This document shows positions 9,834-19,816 of a DNA stretch of 34,397 nucleotides, one piece after another. Within the stretch, counting starts at the first letter, position 1. Every line of letters starts with the position of its first letter. Position numbers and translations under genes: made by a program. Origin of the DNA: Candidatus Altimarinota bacterium. Lineage in GTDB: Bacteria > Patescibacteriota > Gracilibacteria > BD1-5 > UBA2023. The notes below the pieces were generated by a model. That model was not told where the DNA came from and ran no database searches. It saw only the letters and a program-made list of their open reading frames with translations. Where the stretch lies: assembly GCA_019746175.1 (NCBI GenBank), contig JAIESH010000136.1, forward strand, positions 1 through 34,397. Reading direction: 5' to 3'.

Positions 9834-10496
9834 TTAGAATGAACCAATGACACTCACTTGAACCACATCGGTATAATTTCCAGCAGGAGATTGTGCATCT
9901 GGTTTTGCCGAAACACTGAATACAAGATCATTTACTCAGTTCAATGACTGTGGCCTATTGGAGGTATAGAGTACATACGATGTTGTACTGTTATTTACTT
10001 CAGTGCTAAGTGATGCTGTTTGAACGAATCAACCAAATAGGGAATCAGTGGGAGCTCAAAGTGCTGATGAAAATCTATAACTATCAGGAACACCATCAAC
10101 AGCAAGACTGTTAATATAATCACTTCCAGTTCCATTTCTTAGACCACCATTTGTTGATTTTGCTGTTACGGATGCTCAGGCAGATGCATTAGTACCAATC
10201 TCTATATTTACTGTACCAGTAGAATGTGTTGCAGATGATAGCGTTCCGAGATCAATTTCACCACTTCAGCTTATAGTCATGCTGAGTGTGGGTTGAATTC
10301 TAGCCTTAATAACAAGTCCATTGATAGTACCAGTAGCTGTACCAGGAAAGACATCATTCCATACTACGTTCTGTGTCAGTCCGCCACTCCCCACTACTGT
10401 TCCACTACCAATATTGGTAAGGGCACTAGCGCCTCATATTGTTAGTGCTGTAGCAATTATAACCCATACTATGAGTTTATTTGTAGTTGTATACAT
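9834..10496 (-). CDS. Secreted beta-sandwich protein (paralog 2)
   Basis: A 220-residue paralog of 9032-9685, with matching blocks NVVW(D/N)D(A/V)FPGTATG, IDLGTLS and SPAGNYTD. A signal peptide (LIVWVIIATALTIGGASA) includes one UGA-Gly. UGA is used several more times in the body than in paralog 1. It has its own promoter and terminator, so the two copies are separate transcription units. It is likely a surface-exposed or secreted structural protein; the partner and ligand are unknown. Confidence 0.85.
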
Positions 10497-10507
10497 ATTT
10501 AAAGGAT

Positions 10508-10549
10508 AAAAAAATAATATGTACCATTACGATAACATATTATTTTTTT
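10508..10549 (-). terminator. AT-only hairpin, terminator of the kinase gene
   Basis: A perfect 15-bp inverted repeat (10508-10522 with 10535-10549) with a 12-base loop ends in a run of seven T on the minus strand, about 30 bases after the stop at 10577. The -10 element of the next gene lies in its loop. Confidence 0.75.
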
Positions 10550-10557
10550 GAGGTCAA
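10529..10557 (-). promoter_or_regulatory. Promoter of the gene 9834-10496, nested in a hairpin
   Basis: Minus strand: TTGACC (10552-10557), 17-base spacer formed by the hairpin arm, then TATCGT (10529-10534) in the hairpin loop. The leader is about 27 bases. Confidence 0.6.
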
Positions 10558-10576
10558 CGAATTAGGCTTGATCTAT

Positions 10577-11356
10577 TTATATAATCATTTCTAATACTTG
10601 TTTTTTTAGACTTTCTGCAATTTCTTTACTTTTTTGTACGCCATCAATTTCTATTGCTTTTTGTTTCTCAGATTGAAATATAGTTGTATATGTATCAATG
10701 ATTTGAGATTGAGTTTTTCGAATGAATTCTTTTTTATCACTTCGCGTCATTTTCTTTCCATCTGGAGCATAAACCAGAGTATTAATAAAATGAAGTGTGA
10801 GAAGAGTACCGTCCATTCGTCCCTTTTCTTTTTTAGAAAGGAATTTTTGTTTTTCTTTCCAGGCTCTCTTAGTAAGACGTTTAAGCGATGTCTCAGAATC
10901 TACAGTTATATGAATAGTATGCGCACGATCAAAGAGTTCTTTATATATACTATTTCTCCACCATAGAAGGCCAGTTCGAAGTTGTTCCTCACTCATCCCA
11001 ATCATAAGTCCACGAACAATAAGTGTATGAAGTCCACGATCAAGGATTACTATATGTCCGCGTTTCATCGCAGGAATAACTTCTCTCTCAATTCTATATA
11101 AAAGATCTGCTGATTGCATGAATAAGCTTGTTTCTGGAAGAATGCGTTCATCGAATTTTTTCAGACTCTCGTTGGTTGCAAGAAAATCTCCTATAATTGG
11201 AGCTGTTTTCCATGAACTTACAGTCACTTCATGTCCTTCTTTCTCAAGCATTTTCTTGAGTGTTTTGACTTGAGTGGTTTTTCCAGAACCATCAGCTCCT
11301 TCAAATACAATGAAGGTACCAGGAAGGGCATGACAATTGCTAATATTTGGACGCAT
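10577..11356 (-). CDS. Thymidylate kinase-like P-loop kinase (divergent)
   Basis: A 259-residue protein with no in-frame UGA. P-loop EGADGSGKTTQ at 19-29, DR motif VILDRGLHTLIVRG (where dTMP kinases normally have DRY/DRW), and a basic LID-like stretch RLTKRAWKEKQKF. dTMP kinase phosphorylates dTMP to dTDP, but the altered DR motif and extra length (usual about 210) leave the substrate uncertain. The gene begins 40 bases after the stop of a second thymidylate kinase-like gene, probably in one operon. Confidence 0.8.
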   Translation of the reverse strand: MRPNISNCHALPGTFIVFEGADGSGKTTQVKTLKKMLEKEGHEVTVSSWKTAPIIGDFLATNESLKKFDERILPETSLFMQSADLLYRIEREVIPAMKRGHIVILDRGLHTLIVRGLMIGMSEEQLRTGLLWWRNSIYKELFDRAHTIHITVDSETSLKRLTKRAWKEKQKFLSKKEKGRMDGTLLTLHFINTLVYAPDGKKMTRSDKKEFIRKTQSQIIDTYTTIFQSEKQKAIEIDGVQKSKEIAESLKKQVLEMII

Positions 11357-11396
11357 AAAACAGAATTAGGATTTCAAAATTAAAAGTGCTCAGGTA

Positions 11397-12173
11397 CTAT
11401 TCCTTCGTAAAATGTTGTCACATAAGCTTAACATCGTACTTTTTCTCAAAATATTCAGCAATTTCTGCAATAAACATTGGAGTTGTCTTGTACACCGGAG
11501 CAGTACCATCTATTACATGCATTCCATTTTCTTCAGCCAAAATATCATATCCTTCGATAACTTTGGTTTGAAACTTTTTGAAACTATCAATGATATTTTC
11601 TGAGTAACGTACATCCATGCCGGCTTCGTAATGTTTGAGTGGATTTCTTCCAATAGCTCGTTCTGCCGCGATCTGTACAGGAATTCTAAAGTAGAATGCT
11701 AGATCTGGAACAGGGAAGTAGAGATCATAGAACGGCTTAAGATGTTCCATTCGAATTCCGCGTGCATAACCACGAGCAAGAGCAGTATACATGTAACGAT
11801 CACAGAGAACTACCATACCAGCCTTGAGTGCACCTCTCATCTCAGTGAGGTAGCGCTCAATAAAGTCAGAAGCATATATAGTATCAAATACTGCAGCTGG
11901 CATATGAAGATCAAATTTTTTGAATTTTTTTTGCATTTCGTGCATCTTGATAGATGAATTCCATATGCTATGTACACAGAAAAATCCGTTCGACTCAAGA
12001 AGATTCTTGGCAATGAGTAGTTGTGTTGATTTTCCTGATCCATCAGATCACTCTACAATAATAAGAGTACCAGGACGTTCCTCTGTAGAGAAGAAAATCT
12101 CCTTTTTTGTACTCTTTGGAGTATCATTTTTTGGAGTATCATTTTTTGCTTTTGACGGTTGTACTGTAGACAT
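11397..12173 (-). CDS. tmk: Thymidylate kinase-like protein
   Basis: A 258-residue protein. An N-terminal polar extension (two KNDTP repeats, residues 10-19) precedes the P-loop EGSDGSGKST at 41-50, whose G42 is UGA-coded. Then come the DRY motif LCDRYMYTALARGYARG and a LID-type segment RAIGRNPLKHYEAGMDVR. The DRY motif makes this the better candidate for the true dTMP kinase of the pair. The final residues GQHFTKE are reached through a UGA. A consensus promoter lies upstream and the paralog 10577-11356 follows in the same transcript. Whether they form a heterodimer is unknown. Confidence 0.8.
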
Positions 12174-12195
12174 AGGTTGTATAAGAATATGATTC

Positions 12196-12224
12196 AATAT
12201 ACACTATATAGTGCTTTTCGTCAA
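12196..12224 (-). promoter_or_regulatory. Promoter of the two kinase genes
   Basis: Minus strand: TTGACG (12219-12224), 17-base spacer containing the palindrome ACTATATAGT, then TATATT (12196-12201). The leader is about 23 bases. Confidence 0.8.
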
Positions 12225-12348
12225 AAGAAATGTATTATTTTCTCTTGCTATTTGGCTAGTATAGGGAAATACTAGTATTTTTTTATGTAAAATTATACTT
12301 AATTTTAATTACTACATTATTATATTGGATATACCCAATACTGTATTT

Positions 12349-13023
12349 TTATAAAAAGAAGCTATCAAGTATAGATCTGGGATTTTCATGAGTTGAAGAC
12401 AGTGATTCAATGGCAATACTACATCTATCCATCTCATCTTCAGAAAGATATGGATATACTCATTGTAATATTGATATAGCTTCACTACTTGTGCATTTTA
12501 ATCAATACAATAATCAAATAAGTTTCTTATCTTGTTTGAGTTTGAAACATTCTATAATTTCTTTTCATATAGCCAAATCTGAGTCTGATCCTTTGTTTTC
12601 GGTGAGATTAATCGTTCGTGATTTTATTGTCTCTAGTATGGAATTCTGATTTTCTACCTCAAGAAGTATAATTGCATATTCTGGTGCTTCTTCTAGTACT
12701 TTTAATAGTGCATTTTGTGCTTGAATAGTTGCTGTATCAAAGTGTCTGAGAATATAAATATGCTTCCCTTCGTATGGACGTAATTCTATCTCTATAATAC
12801 AATTTCTTACTGTTTCTATGCTGAATTCCTTTCTGTCTTCGGGAATATCATATATAGAAACATTACTCATGTTTTCCTCAAAAACTTCTTCGTATGAAAT
12901 AATATGTTTTTTTGTGTATTCTGATAATAATAGAAAAATATTTGATTCACTAATTATAGCCGGAGTAGTTCATTTTTCTTCTACCATTGAGGATAGGCAA
13001 TGCTTGATTTGTGATATGTTCAT
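12349..13023 (-). CDS. holB: Short DNA polymerase III delta'-like subunit
   Basis: A 224-residue protein. The clamp-loader signature is clear in the middle: IYILRHFDTATIQAQNALLK, LEEAPEYAIILL, ILETIKSRTINL. The delta' subunit of the clamp loader helps open the sliding clamp and is normally about 300-340 residues. Here the N-terminal Walker A region and zinc-binding cysteines are missing, so it is a minimal AAA-like fold. Three UGA glycines lie in the C-terminal half. It is divergently transcribed from 13095-14117. The family call is good; assignment to delta' rather than another clamp-loader-like protein is less certain. Confidence 0.7.
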
Positions 13024-13094
13024 AATCTATTCCTACTTGTAAAATATATACTTTCTGTATAATCATTTTTAGATTTTTCACAAGCTATAAATAT
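13024..13094. promoter_or_regulatory. Divergent promoter region
   Basis: This short gap serves divergent genes. On the plus strand TATAAT (13058-13063) is preceded by TTGTAA (13037-13042) at a short 15-base spacing. No equally good match is seen on the minus strand. Confidence 0.4.
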
Positions 13095-14117
13095 ATGCGT
13101 GCTCGTATTCTTGCTGTTATAATATTGGTAATATTTCTTATTATTCCAATTACCCTTTACTGGTACCTTACTACTCAAAAGATAGCTACCGTATCATTTA
13201 CAGTACCTTCACAAGCGGAATTCTCTGTTAAAATGGTATGAACTTTTGGTGTAGATGGTCTACCGCTAGCTGATACTGTCTTGTTTTATGAAAAAACATG
13301 TGTGAGTACTTGTGTAATTGGGCCGATTCTACCCGCAAAATATAGTCTTACAATAGCTAGTAAAGATAAAATTAGCATAACCGATGATATTAGTGTAGAT
13401 GCTTGAGCTAATATTGAAAAATCTTATACTCTTCTTGAGGATGTTCCATTTTCTCTTGTATGACAAATCAATGCCGATACTTCGTCTATTGAGAATTTTA
13501 TCAATAATGCTAAAAATAATAATTTATGAGATTATAAAGCTATTGGTATAGATATTAAAAATAGAGTTTGGGTATGGAGATCTACAGATAGTTCTTCTCA
13601 AATTTGAATACTTACGCTCGAAAAATTTAGTCCTATAAAAAATACTAACACAATATTATTAGATGCTCGAATGGATGAGACAAGATCAGTGATTATTGCT
13701 TCGGTATGAAGCGAACATCTTATTCTTATGCCTATTGATCTTTCCGATGAAAAAGAGATTATATTTTCATCATCTGATATTGTTTCAGTAGTTCCATGAG
13801 ATACTTGGAAATTAAAAACTAATACTACCTCAATAGAGTTGCGATGAGATCGATTTATTGAAGATATTCGTTTCAGTGATTCTATTGATATATCCCCTGA
13901 TATTAGACTGGGATATATCGATCAAAAAGATACTAAAAAACTCTCACTTTCTAATTTGCCTTCCGGAAAATCAGTATTGATTCGCCTGGATAGAAAAACA
14001 GGAAATACTATTATCATAAAGGATGGAGTTGATATAAAATCCTTCTTTTATTTTAATAAAAAACCAGCGTATATAGACACTGTATGAAATATTTTTCTCT
14101 TAGATATTAATAAATAA
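13095..14117 (+). CDS. Membrane-anchored extracytoplasmic protein, unknown
   Basis: A 340-residue protein. One N-terminal helix (ILAVIILVIFLIIPITLYWY) is followed by a beta-rich domain of about 310 residues with repeated Asp/Ser/Ile strands. A Cys pair (CVSTC) lies near residue 70 and may form a disulfide outside the membrane. No family motif was recognised. The stop is 1 base before tatD, so the two are cotranscribed, though no functional link is obvious. It contains about a dozen UGA glycines. Confidence 0.8.
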
Positions 14118-14118
14118 T

Positions 14119-14919
14119 ATGATTATAGATACACATGCTCATTGTTATTGGGAAAACCTTGAACCTCGGATTGAGGAGATTGTAGTCAACATGAAGCAAA
14201 TGAATGTGAGCCATGCTGTTCAAATTGGATGTGACGTAGAGTCATCTGTACAGGCAATTGCTCTTGCAAAACGATTTGCAGGTATCTTCTATGCCACAGT
14301 ATGACATCATCCTGAAACAGCTCAAAATATTCCTAAAGAGCTCATTCCTCATCAGATTCAAGAATTTGAATCTCTAGTTTCTGAAAATAGGAAATATATT
14401 GTTGCTATTGGTGAAACGGGTTTTGATTATCATTATCTTATTCCATGACAAGAATCAGAACAAAAAAATAATCAACAAGCCTGGTGGCTTGCTCAATGGG
14501 AACTTGCAAAAAAATATGATCTCCCTCTAGTTATTCATACTCGTGATGCCAGAATTGATACGGTTGAATTTATGGTTCAAAACGATATCAATCGTGCAGT
14601 GATACATTGCTATAGTGAAAATCCTGAATTTGCTCAAAAATTAATGGAATTTTCATCTGAAATATATTTTGCTTTTGGGTGAATACTTACCTACAAAAAA
14701 TCAGAAGATGTTCAAGAAACCGCAAAAATGCTTCCTCTTAATCGTATTCTCCTTGAAACGGATTCTCCATTTTTATCTCCGCAAGTAGTTCGTGGAAGTC
14801 TGAATGAACCAGCTCATACAAGGTATATCTTTGATCGGTTATGTGAGATTCGAAGTGAATCTCCTGAAGAAATAGAAGATACTATTTATCAGAACTCACT
14901 TAGATTTTATTCTATTTAG
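14119..14919 (+). CDS. tatD: TatD-family metal-dependent deoxyribonuclease
   Basis: A 266-residue protein, the normal family length. TatD enzymes are TIM-barrel metal hydrolases with 3'-5' exonuclease or DNase activity. Metal ligands are visible in order: H6 and H8 (DTHAH), E99 (GETGFDYH), H140 (HTRD), H163 (HCYS) and D215 (ETDSPFL). UGA encodes glycine in the VGHHPE segment among others. It is translated directly after 13095-14117. Its TAG overlaps by two bases the stop of the convergent gene 14916-16964, leaving no room for a terminator between them. Confidence 0.95.
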
Positions 14920-16964
14920 ACTTCTCTTGAGAGATAAAATTTTGCATCTGCAATATATGGAATACCATTTTCAAATAAAACTGGATTAATATCAATTTCT
15001 TCTATTTCTGGATGTTCAAAAAATAGTTTTGAAAGCTCCGAAAAAATTTCTGTAAGTATCTTGATATCTGCAGATTGTTGTTTTCTGTAGCCAGTGAGCG
15101 CAGGATATGATCTGAGGGAATATATAACTTCCGTGATCTCATCACCATTCCATTCACCTATATGAATACGTGTATCATTTAAAATGGTGAGAAATATTCA
15201 TCCAGCACCTATAATAAATGTTTCACCAAAAATAGGATCGCGTTTTGCTCCAAAGAATAATTCAATTTTTGGAGATGTTTCTATATATTTTCCAATGGTT
15301 ATAATATTTTCAGTAGTATTATACTGTTTTGCTCTTGTGGTGAGTTGTTCATATGCCTCTATAACTTGCTCGTTTGTATCGAGTCTTCCACTTACTCCAT
15401 TCATTTCAGTTTTGTGTGCTACTTTTTTTCCACCTATTTTCATGATATATGGACCACTATTATGCTTACAATATTCCAAAATATCTTCAATATGAGAATA
15501 TTCTAGCGTATAAGTTGTATTTATGCCATAATGTTTCAGGAGCTTTTCAGTTTCATTTTGATTCAATAAATTCGCTTCTTCTCTTGGTTTTTTATTAATG
15601 ATATTAGGTGTATTTAATTCTTCTCTTGGTTTTTTTGACTGTAATAATTTTCTATAGGATCCTATCATTCACTCCGTTGTTCTAGATGTAAAAATACCTG
15701 CGGAAGTAAGTAATTCTTCAGCTGAATCGACAGTATCTCCTCCAATCAATCCAACAAAAATACAGTATTCTGGATTTTCATCTTTGAATTCAATTATGGC
15801 TTTCGAGATGCTTTCTATATCGGTAGTTGCTTGTATTGTAAATAAGAAAATTATATCGCTTGGAGTAGTGAGTTTTGATATATTTTCGAGTATTTGAATT
15901 ACACGTATACTATCGGCATCACCAATGATATCAATAGGATTCTTGGCACTCATCATAGTTGGCATATTTTCACGTAACAATCTACTTGTTCCTGGATCAA
16001 TCGACATGAGCTCAAGATTCATGAATTCACACTGATCGGTTGCAAGTACTCAGGGGCCTCCTGCATTAGTTATAATGATCGGATTTCCATTAATACGTTT
16101 TTTTGCATTAAGTGAAAATATCTGAAGATACTCAAAAAATTCTGCTATAGAATAAGTGAGTATTGCTCAGCCTTGTTTCAGTGCAGCTTCATACATATTT
16201 TTATCTCATGAGAGTGATCCAGTATGTGAAGCGGTAGCGATTTTTCCTCTTGATGACATTCATCACATCATGATGATTACTGGTTTTGTCATCGTAAGCT
16301 CTTTGAGTACTTTTATGAAATCAGATCATCGATTTATACTCTCAAGATATATTCATAAAACATCAGTATTTGTATCATTTTCAAACTCTTTGAGTAGGTC
16401 AGTCTCATCGATATTTACTTTATTTCAAAGTGAAAAAAATGTTGAAAAACCAAGATTTTTCGAAGAAAGTATATCTGTTATAGCAACTGCCATGGCACCA
16501 GATTGGGATATAATTCCGATATTTCCAGTATCAAAAAAATTACCACCAAAACTGAGATTTAATTTTTGATGAGTATTGCCGTAACCCAAGCAATTAGGAC
16601 CAAGAATTCGTATGTTATATTTATTGGCAATCTGTTTTAATTTTTCTTCACCTTCTATGTTTCCTATTTCCTTGAAACCAGCAGTTATGATGATGGCTTT
16701 TTTGATTCAGAATTTTCCAATTTCCTCGAGCGATTCATAGATAAATGTTTCAGGTATAGCGAATACTGCGATATCTGGAATTTCAGGAAGATCAGTGATA
16801 TTTTTCACAAAATCTATTCCATATGCAGATCATCATCTTGGATTGATCCCATATATTTTTCATTCAAAGTTTTGATTTTTCCCAATGAGAATATTTCCTA
16901 TTTTTTTTGAATCTTCAGAAGCTCCGATAATTGCAACACTTTTTATATTTTTGAAATTGAACAT
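14916..16964 (-). CDS. ADP-forming acetyl/acyl-CoA synthetase, fused alpha-beta
   Basis: A 682-residue protein. These enzymes convert acyl-CoA, ADP and phosphate to acid, CoA and ATP, giving substrate-level ATP in fermenters. The CoA-binding domain starts VAIIGASEDSKKIG. The succinyl-CoA-ligase-like domain has GIISQSGAMA and the loop ATASHTGSLSG with the expected phosphohistidine H247. A polar linker near 440 contains a duplicated KKPREE. The ATP-grasp beta part begins near 460 (YIMKIGGKKVAHKTE) and ends EIDINPVLFENGIPYIADAKF. UGA fills conserved glycines (the GG of MMGGMSSRG). It lies 10 bases after the acyltransferase gene, probably in one operon. Confidence 0.92.
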
Positions 16965-16974
16965 ATGGCTTTGA

Positions 16975-18087
16975 TTATGATTTTCGACTGATACAAGGGA
17001 CTTCAACAAATCTATAGAGGAGCCAAGCCGAGATATAAGATAAAATAACCGTTGTTATACAGTAGATCATCCAGAGATTAATAGTGAGATCTTTCGGAAA
17101 AATATAAGCATCAAGTAGTACCATCACGAGCGCATGGGTGAGAAATAGAGAATATGATATTTTTGCAGTAAAAGTTAAAAATACATTATCGAGTATATTT
17201 CCTACATACCGTGAGAATGGAACTACCGTTACAATAATACTTATCAATGCTGGAATCCAAGGGAAATGATAAGGTCAATTCGGATAAGATAGTGCCCAAT
17301 CATTTTGATCTCTAATTATCCATATAAATAGAGCAAGCATAATTACACTTACTCAGAATATGAGATCGAAGTAGATATGATTAGATATTTTTTTTCATCT
17401 AAGCCAAGTTACAACTCCTGCGGAGAGAATTCCAAATATAAAATGTAAAAAAAATAGAAATGGATTATAAGTAGGAAACCAAATCGAACTAATACCGCTT
17501 CCTGTTTTCCATGGAAGTGAAATCCATATAAAATGAAGTGCAACAACTGTGGCAATGATGATAGGGAAGTATATGATTTTATACTGTTTTGGAATCTGAA
17601 AAAATCCCCACATTACGAATGATGTCAATATCCATCCAATCATATCCATTGATATAAACCAAAGTGGGCCATTGATGAGTACTGGAAAAATAGTATCTGG
17701 AGATAGCCAAGTGAGGAAAAAGAATCCAGTAAAGAAAGCAGGTATATTTATTCCGTCTTTTCACCAAAGTAAATAAGTCACAATTAAACTCAAAATAAGC
17801 ATCACATAATACGCTGGAGCAATTCTTATGAATCTGTCTTTGAGCGAGGGAAAAAATTGTGGTATTTTTTCAGGTGTATCTATATTTTTCCAGTAAGAAA
17901 GTGATCTAAAAAATCCAGAAAGTATAAAAAATACACTTACAATGATAGAAAAATGTTCGACAAATTGATGTGCGCTTATATATCATTCTGAGAGATTTTG
18001 AGTCGGAAGGTGTTGATTGAGATGATATACAACAACGAGGATAGCAGCGAGTGCACGGAGTCAATTCATTCCGGAGAGTAGATTCAT
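16975..18087 (-). CDS. Membrane acyltransferase (acyltransferase 3 family)
   Basis: A 370-residue polytopic protein with about ten hydrophobic segments. The N-terminal family signature is MNGLRALAAILVVVYH with R11 and catalytic-type H22, followed later by FFILSGFF and LSYSLFLTHALVMV-like segments. Family members transfer acetyl or other acyl groups to surface polysaccharides or lipids, using a cytoplasmic acyl-CoA donor. There is no C-terminal SGNH domain. The downstream acyl-CoA synthetase in the same operon would interconvert acyl-CoA, a possible but unproven link. UGA codes the Gly of the signature. Confidence 0.9.
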
Positions 18088-18202
18088 ATGAGAGTTGTAT
18101 TATGCGTATAGATTGAGTATATCAGATAATGCCCTATAAAGAAAAATAAGATGAGTATTTTGCTCAAAATTGATTGACATAACATCTAATGCTAATTCTG
18201 AA

Positions 18203-18237
18203 AATAATAAATCCCATCAGAGATGGGATTTATTATT
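18203..18237 (-). terminator. Hairpin terminator
   Basis: A 15-bp perfect stem (18203-18217 with 18223-18237) with a 5-base loop. It begins at the stop of the His-rich peptide gene. Confidence 0.85.
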
Positions 18238-18388
18238 AGTGATGTCAATGATCATGTCATCCATCATTTCAATCACAGATACCTATAGTTGTAAATCGTA
18301 CTCATTCTGTAAATAAGCCGCATACACTTTTCATTACACTTGGTCCGCTATGACTACTCGCTGCCGGTGCCTCATGGTGTCATGACAT
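18236..18388 (-). CDS. 50-residue His-rich peptide
   Basis: ATG at 18388 to TAA at 18236, with five UGA glycines in 50 codons, so it is invisible under the standard code. The N-terminus has SGHHE and the C-terminus HDHGHH; seven His, two Cys (C23, C38) and several Asp suggest metal binding. A weakly hydrophobic centre contains VCGLFTEGVRFTTIGIC. There is no signal peptide. It has a consensus promoter upstream and a strong terminator exactly at its stop, which supports it as a real transcription unit. It is the last gene of the LemA/DUF3137 cluster. Function unknown. Confidence 0.7.
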
Positions 18389-18418
18389 ATATTATAGGGT
18401 TAATTTTAAATATGTTAT

Positions 18419-18447
18419 ATAATATACCAATTTAATATAATTGTCAA
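18419..18447 (-). promoter_or_regulatory. Promoter of the His-rich peptide gene
   Basis: Minus strand: TTGACA (18442-18447), 17-base spacer, TATTAT (18419-18424). It starts just past the stop of the DUF3137 gene (18453), so the peptide can be transcribed alone. The leader is about 25 bases. Confidence 0.7.
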
Positions 18448-18452
18448 TTTAA

Positions 18453-19805
18453 TTATGTTTTTAGAACGTAGCGAGTTAAGAGTCATCCTATAATTCATGT
18501 TTTACTATTTTTTTGATTGGTAAATGCAATAGGGGTTACTTGATGGATTATTGAGCCATTGTTTTCAATCGATTTAGTTGTATCAGTTTTTGAAAGATAC
18601 ATGAGATTCATATCATAGGTAAACTGTATAATCTCACGCATATCTGCATAAAATTGAGTAAATCAAGCGAGGTTTGTGAGCATGTTTTTTTCAGTTCATG
18701 CTTCTAGATAGTTTCCCTTAATTTGCCTTTTTATGTACATAATATTATCTCTTAAAAGGAACTCGTAACTATTACCTGTTTTATTTACAAATGATATAAT
18801 CCGATCCATGAATGCAGGAGTGATAATCATACGACTTGTTACTTGATCTTCGCATTTTACATCGAAAAGTTTTTCAAATTCCATATTTTCTAGTTGTACA
18901 CGGTTTGTATTAATATTTTTCTGATAAAAGTAGTGAATACTATATCATATACATCCGCCAATCATCAAGCTCGTGAATATCAGTGTTCATGAATTTATGA
19001 TTACCAATGAAAGTATTACTAAACTAATAGTTGTTCAGAAGAATAGTCCAAGAATAGGAAATATTAATTTATTTGATAATCAAGAGTCCGCAATATCATG
19101 TGTTATAAGTAAATCACTTGATAGTGGTATTCTTGCGTGTGGAAATGCTGCTCGCATCAAATAACAATGATTGGTGGTTACGCGTCTTCTATTTTTTCCA
19201 CTACCTCTTACTTCAGAAGTTTCGAGTTCAAATCCATTTACTGAAAAAATCTTTCAATCTTTTTCTATATCAAAGTGTACTGAATCCTCCACTCGATCCA
19301 TACTATCATATGAGTCTATAAATTTCTTTGATCTCAGATCCTCCACTTCATCAAATGAATACTTGCCATCATAGCTATATTCCAGTTTTGAATAGAGTAT
19401 TGGGCACATTTTCTGTAATACTTCACTTTTGAGGGGGATCTCGATTTTTGATGAAAATTTACTATACAAAAATCCAATTCCAAGTGAATATGATCCAATT
19501 GTTGACCATATTACTGGTGCAAATGCATCATCTCAGGTTCCAATTGTAAAAAATAATCCACTAATCAATCTTGAAAAAATATTCTCTCAAGTTCAGAATA
19601 TATATGATAATGTTAATGCAAGTATAGTGCATCATCCGTAGATAACATATTTCCAATTTTGACGTATTTTTCTTTGTTCTTCGATATCTTCAAGTTGCTT
19701 TTGTATTGTTGGATCCTGAAAAAGTCCGTTTAGAGATGTGATTTCTTCTGGAGAGATATTTTTTCTCGATGCTTCAGGTAGTGTTCCAAAATCTATATTG
19801 AACAT
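18453..19805 (-). CDS. DUF3137-family membrane protein
   Basis: A 450-residue protein. A cytoplasmic N-terminus (PEEITSLNGLFQDPTIQKQL) is followed by hydrophobic segments near 52-100, a soluble domain, two more hydrophobic segments near 255-300, then the family signature MEFEKLFDVKCEDQVTSRMI and ITPAFMDRI. Family members commonly sit beside LemA; their function is not established. It begins 11 bases after the lemA stop, so the two are cotranscribed. UGA glycines are frequent in the membrane segments. Confidence 0.85.
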
Positions 19806-19816
19806 ATGTATATAGA

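Noticed and set aside
18172-18202. TTGACA on the plus strand near 18174
   Set aside because: No -10 element follows, and only a terminator and a minus-strand gene lie downstream.
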